A DNA stretch of 64,000 nt, from the NCBI RefSeq assembly GCF_029266855.1, contig NZ_JAQSWB010000001.1, positions 434,001-498,000 of the forward strand. The letters are read 5' to 3'. The stretch's first letter is position 1; each line of letters starts with the position of its first letter. The notes under the pieces were generated by a model, which saw nothing but the letters and a program-made list of their open reading frames with translations, did not search any database and was not told the DNA's origin. This document shows positions 9,681 through 17,500 of the stretch, piece after piece. This stretch comes from Fluviicola sp. (GTDB lineage Bacteria; Bacteroidota; Bacteroidia; Flavobacteriales_D; Crocinitomicaceae). The position numbers and the translations under genes were made by a program.

Positions 9681-10457
9681 TTAATTCGGAATTGATTTAA
9701 GCCAATCTTCTATTTGTCGGATGACAAGCTCTTTTTTCTCCAAATGCGGATGATGACCACAAGCCGGAATGATCTTGCCAATTCGGTTTTCTTTATTTAA
9801 GATGATGGAATTCACTTGTTCTTCGGTTCCGTATTGATCATCCTTCCCCTGGAGGGCCAAAACAGGAACCGGAATTGATTTAATCTCCTCGCGGATATCC
9901 CACTTTTTAAAACCAGGTGCCAGCCAGGTATCAGCCCAGGCATAAAATAAGGACTGAGTTTTATCGTCGTGAATTTTGTAAAGCCCGTCCAGTTTTCCGG
10001 CTCTAAATGCTTCAATTGCCGGATGGATTCCTTCTAGAGTTTCCTCTTCCACGAAGGTATGTGCGGCCATCGTTATAATTGCCTGAATGTTTTTCGGGTT
10101 TCTTGCAGTCATTATTAAGGCAATGCTGCCACCGTCGCTGTGACCCACCAAAATGGTTTTTTGAGTTGGATTCAGTACTTCTCTTAAAACTTCCCGGGTT
10201 TCATCTGCATACTGATGGAGGTAGGTTATGTCGCGTTCGCCTGTCAGGGGACCGGATTTCCCATGTCCGCTACGTTCAATAACAATTCCGGGAAGATTTA
10301 GTGAATGACAAAGTTCCGAAGGAAAGCTTTTCCATTGAATGATGCTTCCGAGGGCTTCGTGAAGAAAGACCAAAACAGGTCTGGAATCATTCATGAATGC
10401 CTGATTGATCCATTGAATGTTGATTTCCCTGTTATTTATGCGAATGATTTTTTCCAT
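9681..10457 (-). CDS. alpha/beta hydrolase
   Basis: 258 residues with the alpha/beta-hydrolase fold. Visible are the oxyanion region FLHEALGS (31-38), the nucleophile elbow GHSDGG (Ser107), the acid in LQGKDDQYG and the catalytic His near the end in PACGHHPHLE. No signal peptide, so cytoplasmic. The substrate cannot be told; esters or lactones are usual. It stands alone, with an unusual 363-bp spacer upstream. Confidence 0.88.
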   Translation of the reverse strand: MEKIIRINNREINIQWINQAFMNDSRPVLVFLHEALGSIIQWKSFPSELCHSLNLPGIVIERSGHGKSGPLTGERDITYLHQYADETREVLREVLNPTQKTILVGHSDGGSIALIMTARNPKNIQAIITMAAHTFVEEETLEGIHPAIEAFRAGKLDGLYKIHDDKTQSLFYAWADTWLAPGFKKWDIREEIKSIPVPVLALQGKDDQYGTEEQVNSIILNKENRIGKIIPACGHHPHLEKKELVIRQIEDWLKSIPN

Positions 10458-10534
10458 TTATTTGACGAATTGCGAAAGGATATTAGATGTTAATACGAGA
10501 GACGAAAGAGACTCCAATGTTTGTTGGATATTAT

Positions 10535-10553
10535 ACACTTTTGAGAAAAGTGT
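10535..10553. repeat. short inverted repeat in the 10.46-10.82 kb spacer
   Basis: ACACTTTT (10535-10542) and AAAAGTGT (10546-10553) form an 8-bp hairpin with a 3-nt loop, about 80 nt upstream of the hydrolase start. It may be an operator or mRNA hairpin. The spacer 10458-10820 carries no gene I can support; it contains this hairpin, the 11-bp repeats and the efp terminator. Confidence 0.5.
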
Positions 10554-10647
10554 TTAGATATTAGGGTTTAAGACTTTATTCTTCAAACCGGCTAGCGATT
10601 GCTCCAAAAAGCCAGTAAAACCGCGTGTTAAATCCATAACATTTTCA

Positions 10648-10691
10648 TACTATATCCGTACTTGATCCATACTTAACCTATACTTGATCCA
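10648..10691. repeat. four tandem 11-bp repeats, consensus TACTTGATCCA
   Basis: Units TACTATATCCG, TACTTGATCCA, TACTTAACCTA and TACTTGATCCA follow each other without gaps (10648, 10659, 10670, 10681). The period equals about one helical turn, as in protein-binding iterons. They lie roughly 190-235 bp upstream of the alpha/beta hydrolase start and 85 bp beyond the efp terminator. Confidence 0.75.
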
Positions 10692-10775
10692 GAAGTGATG
10701 GAAATTGGCATCGTTTGACAGGTAATTTGACTATACATTACTGAGAAACGAATTTCGTTCGGGGCTGTCAACAAA

Positions 10776-10801
10776 AAAGGGAAATCTTTCGACTTCCCTT
10801 T
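10776..10801 (-). terminator. intrinsic terminator of efp
   Basis: AAAGGGAA (10776-10783) pairs with TTCCCTTT (10794-10801); on the minus strand a run of T follows. It lies 20 nt after the efp stop. Confidence 0.85.
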
Positions 10802-10820
10802 GATCTATATCGTATTCGAA

Positions 10821-11387
10821 TCAGTTTTTTACGCGCTCTACGTAAACTCCTGTTCTTGTGTCAACTTTGATGATTTCTCCCATATCAATGAATAAAGGAA
10901 CTTTCACTTCAGCACCCGTTGCAATTGTTGCAGCTTTCATGGAGTTCGTTGCAGTATCGCCTTTAATTCCAGGCTCTGTATAAGTTACTTCGGAAATCAA
11001 GTACATTGGCAATTCAACTACCAAAGGAACTTCGTCGTTTGCATCATACAAAATATTACAAACCATTCCTTCTAATAAGAAAGCCGGTCTTTCGATCATT
11101 TTTGCGGGGATCGTAACTTGCTCAAAAGTTTCGTTATTCATGAAAATGAAATCGTTCTCTTCTTTATACAAATATTGATATTCGCGGTTTTCAACACGGA
11201 CGATATCAATTTTGTGTCCTGCAGAGAAAGTATTGTCAATCACTTTACCTGTTTCGATGATTCGCATTTTGGTACGTACGAAAGCCGGACCTTTTCCAGG
11301 TTTAACGTGTTGGAATTCAATAATCTGACTGATCTTGTCATTGAATTTGATACATAATCCGTTTCGAATATCTGCTGTGGTTGCCAT
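10821..11387 (-). CDS. efp: translation elongation factor P
   Basis: 188 residues, the normal EF-P length, with three beta-barrel domains. The tip loop HVKPGKGPAFVR holds the conserved Lys32 that is modified in many bacteria, and the C-terminal segment GIKGDTATNSMKAATIATGAEVKVPLFI is the family signature (shown here only by its ends). EF-P rescues ribosomes stalled on polyproline. It is a single-gene unit with its own promoter (11413-11420) and terminator (10776-10801). Confidence 0.97.
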   Translation of the reverse strand: MATTADIRNGLCIKFNDKISQIIEFQHVKPGKGPAFVRTKMRIIETGKVIDNTFSAGHKIDIVRVENREYQYLYKEENDFIFMNNETFEQVTIPAKMIERPAFLLEGMVCNILYDANDEVPLVVELPMYLISEVTYTEPGIKGDTATNSMKAATIATGAEVKVPLFIDMGEIIKVDTRTGVYVERVKN

Positions 11388-11412
11388 ACTTCTTTTTTAT
11401 TGTTTTCGGGCG

Positions 11413-11420
11413 CAAATATA
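11413..11420 (-). promoter_or_regulatory. putative -7 element (TATATTTG) of efp
   Basis: TATATTTG matches TAnnTTTG. A TTG (minus strand, 11436-11438) sits 15 nt upstream, slightly closer than usual. The start codon is 25 nt downstream. Confidence 0.6.
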
Positions 11421-11498
11421 ACTAAATTATCATCTCAAAAACGATTAAAAATTAACGTTTCATTAGACATTTGGCTAGGATAGCTCAATTAATTCGAT

Positions 11499-11506
11499 TA
11501 CTTTTG
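11499..11506 (+). promoter_or_regulatory. putative -7 element (TACTTTTG) of the tatA-like gene
   Basis: TACTTTTG ends 8 nt before the ATG at 11515; a TTTG lies at 11470-11473 (25-nt spacer, longer than usual). The transcript would have almost no leader. Confidence 0.5.
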
Positions 11507-11514
11507 TTGTCATT

Positions 11515-11931
11515 ATGACAGTTTTGCCTTTATTTCTCAGTGATGTTGGCGGTTCGGAGATCGTCCTGATCTTGCTGGTTATATTAATGTTTTTCGGATC
11601 GAAAAGCATTCCGGGTATTGCCCGTACAATGGGTAAAACGATGCATCAGATCAGACAGGCTTCCCAGGATGTTCAAAATGAGATAAAAAAATCAACGGGG
11701 GATATAAAGACGGATTTCGATCTTCAGAAAATGGTTCGTGAAACAACCGATATTATTGAAAAACCGCTCATTGAGGAATCTATGAAAATGGATCAGATCA
11801 TTCAAACCCCAACCCAATTTTCAAAACCTTTTGGAATGGCTCATCATTCTTCAGCTGTTCCTGCTTCAGATGCAAGTCCGGCTTTGGATCAGCCGATAGA
11901 AGAACCCAACAAAGATTTAGCGCAGGAATAA
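11515..11931 (+). CDS. tatA: TatA/TatE-type twin-arginine translocase subunit
   Basis: 138 residues. A short N-terminal membrane helix (about 14-28, IVLILLVILMFFGSK) is followed by the amphipathic helix IPGIARTMGKTMHQIRQA, the hallmark of the TatA/B/Hcf106 family. The conserved Phe-Gly lies at the helix junction (FFGSK). The acidic, low-complexity tail (90-138) is variable in the family. TatA forms the pore-like assembly exporting folded proteins. No tatC is nearby, which is common. A TatB-like role cannot be excluded. Confidence 0.88.
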   Translation: MTVLPLFLSDVGGSEIVLILLVILMFFGSKSIPGIARTMGKTMHQIRQASQDVQNEIKKSTGDIKTDFDLQKMVRETTDIIEKPLIEESMKMDQIIQTPTQFSKPFGMAHHSSAVPASDASPALDQPIEEPNKDLAQE

Positions 11932-11934
11932 TAA

Positions 11935-12039
11935 GTCACTTCGACTACGATCTTTATATTTATAATCAAACGATTTCTTAACGTTGACTGAATGCTTGCG
12001 TTAAAGCTATAGCATAGGCGCAGCGGAGTCGAAGGTGAC
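11935..12039. repeat. REP-like inverted repeat (GTCACTTCGACT ... AGTCGAAGGTGAC)
   Basis: Left arm 11935-11946 and right arm 12027-12039 pair with one bulged base across an 80-nt middle. It starts just after the tatA stop and ends at the stop of the next, convergent gene. The adjacent GTTAACGTTAAC (12040-12051) is itself a palindrome that includes that gene's stop codon. The ACTTCGAC core recurs in the element at 55637-55679. Confidence 0.65.
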
Positions 12040-12046
12040 GTTAACG

Positions 12047-12613
12047 TTAACTGGTCATTTGGAACACCAAGTCCTGATATACATGAGAATTTCCTTTGTG
12101 GATGTATTCAATTTCTTCAGCTCCGCCAAAGGCAAGGATAGGAGTGAAGGTAAAGACTTCGTGTTTTTCCAGTTTTCCGTTTTGAGTAATAGCCTCTTTA
12201 AAGAGATCTTCACGAAGCCACATCTTCCGTTCCACTACATTGGTTATGAAATCATCCAGGAAATCGTCCATACTCCAAACCAATGTTTCGATTTTCCGGT
12301 ACTGGATATCAATCATACAAACGTCTTCCTCTTCTTCTGTCAGTTTCCGGTAGTAGAACAATTCTCCGAATCCGCTGATTGCAAATGGAACGTAATTGGG
12401 AACTTCTCTTCCGAGCCAGGTCCACAGGTTGTGTTCAAAGTCTGCCGGATCTACGAATTCAATTAATCCGTCGTTGTATTTTCCGAAACCGCTTGTTTTC
12501 CAGATCTCAATCAGTGATTCCGGAACTTTGTTTTCATAACGTTTCAGAGTTCCTTCCGGCGCAGGTGAACAGTCAGCATCCGGTTGATAATGGGATTTGA
12601 AATTTTCAAGCAT
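12047..12613 (-). CDS. GAD-like / DUF1851 (Tdi1-type immunity) protein
   Basis: 188 residues, soluble, acidic. The N-terminal half (LKRYENKVPESLIEIWKTSG, GLIEFVDPADF, NYVPFAISGFGELFYYR) resembles the GAD-related domain, and the C-terminal half (ITQNGKLEKHEVFTFTPILAFGG) the DUF1851/Tdi1 C-terminal domain. In Agrobacterium, Tdi1 neutralises the type VI DNase effector Tde1. No toxin gene is adjacent, so it is either an orphan immunity gene or a housekeeping relative. It is flanked on both sides by repeats. Confidence 0.75.
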   Translation of the reverse strand: MLENFKSHYQPDADCSPAPEGTLKRYENKVPESLIEIWKTSGFGKYNDGLIEFVDPADFEHNLWTWLGREVPNYVPFAISGFGELFYYRKLTEEEEDVCMIDIQYRKIETLVWSMDDFLDDFITNVVERKMWLREDLFKEAITQNGKLEKHEVFTFTPILAFGGAEEIEYIHKGNSHVYQDLVFQMTS

Positions 12614-12620
12614 ATTTTTA

Positions 12621-12672
12621 ATAATTACGAATTATGTCCCGATAGCTATCAGGATACGAATTACGAATTTTG
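12621..12672. repeat. inverted-repeat spacer (AATTACGAATT arms, CCCGATAGCTATCAGG core)
   Basis: ATAATTACGAATTATG (12621-12636) and ATACGAATTACGAATT flank the near-perfect palindrome CCCGATAGCTATCAGG (12638-12653). It fills most of the 70-bp spacer before the Tdi1-like gene. Related AATTACGAAT repeats occur at 28821-28949. Confidence 0.65.
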
Positions 12673-12683
12673 AGCTTTCAATT

Positions 12684-13223
12684 CTAGTCTTCATTCCGGT
12701 AGGTGTTCTCTTTTAATTTGAAATCTTTGCGTATTTCAGGATGTGAAATTTCCCCGCCTGAATTTCCAACTTCTTTGGCAAAATAAGCTGCAATAACTCC
12801 TACAATAAGTACAACGACAGAAGCGGGCATTGCCATTGATTTTTTCCGGAACTCCAGGAATAAGGTAATGATTGAAAGCGCCAGAATTCCCCACATAACG
12901 GGCATTAATTCTTCGGCATGTTCTTCGTGGATGTGGATCAATGTTTCCGTTTCCTCACCGTTTTCCAAGGTTTTCTGAATAGCATCAGGGCAATCAAGAG
13001 AAATGGTTTTTTGTTCTGTAGCTTCTTCCACAAAATGTTCTGCTCCTTCACCGGTTGCATCGGAAATTTGAGCTGTTATTCCTGCAATGACAAATAATAA
13101 TAAGCCAACTCTTCTTGTGACAGAAGATTTTGCAAGGATTCCGATAAGAAGAACTATAATTCCCAGGATCAGACCAATTATCGGGAAGTGATTAATAATT
13201 AAATGTGAGTGTGCTGCGTTCAT
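12684..13223 (-). CDS. DUF2231-like membrane protein
   Basis: 179 residues with about four membrane helices (about 15-30, 37-55, 108-125, 132-152). The start HSHLIINHFPIIG resembles the HFP motif of DUF2231-type proteins, whose histidines suggest haem or metal binding. A His/Glu-rich loop (about 58-105, including HIHEEHAEEL) lies between helices 2 and 3 and ends with a hydrophilic tail. The assignment is by resemblance only. It stands alone between two spacers. Confidence 0.65.
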   Translation of the reverse strand: MNAAHSHLIINHFPIIGLILGIIVLLIGILAKSSVTRRVGLLLFVIAGITAQISDATGEGAEHFVEEATEQKTISLDCPDAIQKTLENGEETETLIHIHEEHAEELMPVMWGILALSIITLFLEFRKKSMAMPASVVVLIVGVIAAYFAKEVGNSGGEISHPEIRKDFKLKENTYRNED

Positions 13224-13302
13224 ATGAGGTTTAATTTGCTTCGAAAATACAAGAATTTAATAGAATCGGAAATGGAATTCTGTTGAAAATTAAGGGGCAG
13301 TG

Positions 13303-14439
13303 CTACTCATTTAAAAGAGAAGCAAGTTTTTCACCTGCTAATGAGCCGATTGCAACTCCCATTCCTCCGAGCCGCACACCAACTGCGGTATTCGAATTGA
13401 TTTTTTCAATGATCGGGCCTTTTTCATTTCCGACTCCCATCGTCCCGGACCAGCGGTAATCGATCGTGAAATCCCGGTTTGGAAGGATTTTTTCTTTCAG
13501 AAGTTCTTCCAAAGCATCCTGGATCAATTTACTTTGACTTAATTCGAAGGTGTTTTCTGTCTTGAAGTCCAGGTTTCTTCCTCCTCCAAGTAAAATGCGG
13601 TTTCCGATATTTCTGAAATAGTAATATCCTTTATCCAGGTGAAATGTTCCCTTGGCTTGCAGATCAGGTATTTCGGAAGTTACGATTACCTGCGCCCTTG
13701 CAGGTTCTACGTCCAGTTCGGGCAATAATTTTTTAGCGAAGCCATTAATGGTAATTCCCAGCTTTTTTGATCTGATCTCACCGTAATTGGTTTCAATAAG
13801 CACTTCATTTTGGTCCGGATGAAAATCGGTTACTTCAATTCCGTTTAAGACAATGATCCCGTTTTTTGCCAGGTCACGCTGGGTTGCCAGTAACAATTTA
13901 CCGGTATCGATCGCACCTTCCAGACGATTAAAATATCCACCTTCAAATCCTTTAAAACCAAATTTTGCATTCACATTTTTTTCGAACGAGTAACAATCCT
14001 TTTTGCCAGTTATAAACTCAATCTGATGATTCAGGTATGCCAGTTTTGAACCGTAAAACATCAATTCATCTTCATCCATAATCAAGTCATAAGACCCGCA
14101 ATTTTCGTAGTTCAGTTCAGAAACGGGAAAGCGCTGAAGTAAGCGTTCCAGGCCTTCAAACCGGAGTTTTACAGTATTCCATACACGCTCTTCAGGAGTG
14201 TTTTTCAAATCGTCTAAAAGTTCCGTAACACTACCGAAACAGGCGAATCCCGCGTTTTTTGTACTTGCACCAAGGGGCAGGTAACTGCGTTCCAGAATTA
14301 CAATTTTTGCATCCGGATTTTTCCTTCGAAGTTCCAGTGCACAAGCCGAGCCCACAATTCCGCTTCCAACTATCAGGAAATCAATTTCTTCCAAAAGAGT
14401 AACCTTTTCCCAAAAACTGAGTTGTTTAAATTGAATCAT
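13303..14439 (-). CDS. FAD-dependent oxidoreductase (DAO family)
   Basis: 378 residues. The dinucleotide-binding motif VGSGIVGSACALEL (24-37) and IVILERS (50-56) are followed by STKNAGFACFGS, the flavin region of the D-amino-acid-oxidase/glycine-oxidase family. The C-terminal MGVGNEKGPIIEKI and GVRLGGMGVAIGSLAGEKLA complete the FAD site. It should oxidise an amine or D-amino acid, but the substrate is not fixed by sequence. Cytoplasmic, single-gene unit. Confidence 0.85.
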   Translation of the reverse strand: MIQFKQLSFWEKVTLLEEIDFLIVGSGIVGSACALELRRKNPDAKIVILERSYLPLGASTKNAGFACFGSVTELLDDLKNTPEERVWNTVKLRFEGLERLLQRFPVSELNYENCGSYDLIMDEDELMFYGSKLAYLNHQIEFITGKKDCYSFEKNVNAKFGFKGFEGGYFNRLEGAIDTGKLLLATQRDLAKNGIIVLNGIEVTDFHPDQNEVLIETNYGEIRSKKLGITINGFAKKLLPELDVEPARAQVIVTSEIPDLQAKGTFHLDKGYYYFRNIGNRILLGGGRNLDFKTENTFELSQSKLIQDALEELLKEKILPNRDFTIDYRWSGTMGVGNEKGPIIEKINSNTAVGVRLGGMGVAIGSLAGEKLASLLNE

Positions 14440-14543
14440 AGCAGCGAAAATGAACTTTTTTTACCGATATTTGTATGAATAAATTGAACTAATTTAAACC
14501 AAAATTAATTTCGGTTGTACTACGACTAGAATAAACTAAAAAC

Positions 14544-17500
14544 ATGAGAGTGAAACTCCTTATTTTAATTTCCTTTTTCTTTCTGACCAACCTGGTTTTT
14601 GGGCAGGCTAAAGTACCATTTGAAGTTCGGACATTAAACAAAGCTACCGGTAAAAAAGAACCGGGAGTTGTTGTGAAAGTGTATGAAGGCGGCTCGGCAA
14701 CCCAAACTCTTACAAGCGACGGTTCCGGTTCGGTTATTCTTCAGCTTGATCCGAAGAAAAAATACAAGGTTGAAGTTTCGAAAGGCGGAAAGGTTACCCG
14801 GTATTTCAATGTGGATCTGAAAAATGTAGATCCTGAACTGACACAAGGAACAAAAATGCCCGCAGGAAGTGTTAATATGTCTTTATTTGACCAGGTTCAG
14901 GGAGTAGACTATTCCTACGTAACCGGAAATCCGGCGACTGAATTTTACTATGATCCAAGTGTTTCTTCGGATGAAATCGTTTATGATGAAGTACTGGCTA
15001 ACAAGATGATCGCTAAGGTTGAGAAAATTTTAAAGGATGCAGAAGGAGCTCAAAAACAGGGCGAAGCAAACTATAATTCGATCATCAAACAAGCAGATGC
15101 TTTATTTACAGCAAAGAAATACGAAGAAGCTCTGGCTCAATATGAGACTGCTACAAAAATCAAAGGAAAAGAATCGGAAAAACATCCGAATGACCGTATC
15201 GTTGAGATTGACGGTATCCTGAAAGCTGCTAAATCAGCCAACCTTGCAAATTCCCAATTGGATAGCGAGTACAAAGCATTGATCGCATCGGCTGATGGAT
15301 TGAGAGATCAGAAGAAGTACGAAGAAGCAATCAAACGATACAACGAAGCCCTGGGAAAAAAACAGGAGCAATATCCGAAAGACGAGATTGAAAAATGTGA
15401 GGCTGCTATTGAAGCTGCTAAAAATGAAGCGGCGAATGCTGAAAAATACAATGCAGCTATGAAAGCCGGTGACGGATTCTATACTCAAAAGAGCTGGATG
15501 GCTGCCCGGGATGAATACAAAAAAGCTTTGAAAATCAAACCTGGAGATGCCGCTGCAACTGCAAAGCTGACTGATTTGGACGGGAAATTAAACGCACAGA
15601 AATCAGAACAGGAGAAAAAACAAAAATACAACGATGCTGTTGCTGCCGGAGATGCACTTCTTGCGGAGGAAAAGTGGGCGGATGCGAAAGTGAAGTATAC
15701 AGAATCATTAACTTTTGAACCTGCTGCAACTTATCCGAAAGAGAAAATTAAAGAAGCGGATGCTAAACTGGCTGAAATTGCCAAAGCAAATGCACTGAAG
15801 GAACAGATCACAAAATTACTTGCAGAAGGGAATACAGCTCTTACTGCGAAACAATATCCTGGGGCTAAAGCAAAATTCGAACAGGTTTTAACATTGGAAG
15901 CTGAAAATGCGGAAGCTAAAACAAAATTGGCTGAAATTGAAAAGCAATTGGAATTTGAAAAAGCGAATGCTGAAAAAATAGCAAAGGCAAAACAATTGGT
16001 TACCGAAGGCGATGCTTTGGATAAAACCATGAAGTATGCGGATGCGAAAGGGAAATACGAGCAATCTATTGCCCTGATCCCGGATGCAGCTGTTCAGGCT
16101 AAAATTGATGCAGTAAATGCCAAGATCCTTGCAGAAGGTAAGAAAGCGGAACAGAAAGCAAAATTCGACCAGGCAATCCTGGATGGTGATGCTGCGCTGG
16201 CAACATCCAATTTCGAAGTTGCAAAGAAGAAATACGAAGAAGCACAATTGTTGGATGCCGTATCACCTCTTCCGAAACAAAAGCTCATAGAACTTGGGAA
16301 GAAAGAAGCCCAGGCAAATGCTGAAAAGGATAAAAACCAAAAATACCAGGAAGCATTCAATGCCGGTGTTGCTGCTCTTGGATCAAAAGATTATCCTGCT
16401 GCGAAAGAGAAATTTCTCCTGGCAACTACAACTGACAATACAAAAAAAGAAGCTAAGGATAAATTAGCCGAAGTTGAAAAGATCATTGCAGATAATGCCC
16501 AGGCAAGTGCTCAGAAGGAAAAGTACGAAGCAGCTGTAAAAGCAGGGAATGATCTTCTGGGGGCAAATAAACTTCCTGAAGCGAAAAAGAAATTTGAAGA
16601 AGCTTCCGCTTTGGATCCGGCTCAGGCACTTCCAAAAGATAAGATCAAAGAAATTGACGGTCTTATTGAAAAAGCAGCAAAAGAAAAACAAATTGCTCAA
16701 TTATTGACAGAGGGTTCGGCTGCATTGGCTAAAAAAGATTTGGGCGGAGCTAAAGCGAAATACCAGCAGGTACTTTCCATGGAACCAACGAATGCAACGG
16801 CATCCGAAAAGATGCTGGAGATCTCGAAACTGGAAAACGACCAAGCAAGTGAAGCCCAAAAACAAGTGGCTTTTGATAAGTTGGTGGCAGAAGGAATGGC
16901 ATTCCAAAACCAAAACAAATATGCAGATGCAAAACAAAAATACCTGCAGGCAAAAGCAATTAAATCTGACGATAACGTTGAGAAAGCGATTGTTTGGTGC
17001 GACAAGAAAATAGCAGAGGAGTTAAAAGATGCGGAGTTAAATAAAAAATATAACGCTGTCTTAGCTGAAGCAAAAGAATTGGAAGCGGCTAAAAAATACG
17101 ACGATGCAATTGTTAAGTACAATGATGCTCTTGCAATTAAAAACGAACAAGAACCGAAAAACCGCATCCAGGCAATCAATGAACTGAAAAATCAAAATGC
17201 AGAGCAACAGAAAGTAGAGCAGGATTACCAGGCCGCAATCAAAAAGGGTGATGATTTGGTGTCTGAAAAGAAATATCTTGAAGCAATTAAGTCATACAAT
17301 GCTGCCTTGGTTTTGAAGCCATACGAGAAACTTCCTGTTGAAAAAGCGGAGAACGCCAAAAAACTTTCCGAACAGGAAACAAGTGACGGTGATCAGGCAT
17401 ACCAGAAAATAATTGATGTCGGGAATAAAGCTTTTGATGAGAAGAACTATGTGAAAGCAAAAGAGATGTTTAACCGGGCTGTCAACTTCAGACCGGCTGA

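Noticed and set aside
16697-17179. 160-codon minus-strand frame within the giant gene
   Set aside because: Antisense shadow of a Lys/Glu/Ala-rich repeat; composition is unlike neighbours and no start or family signal exists. Same for other antisense frames in this gene.
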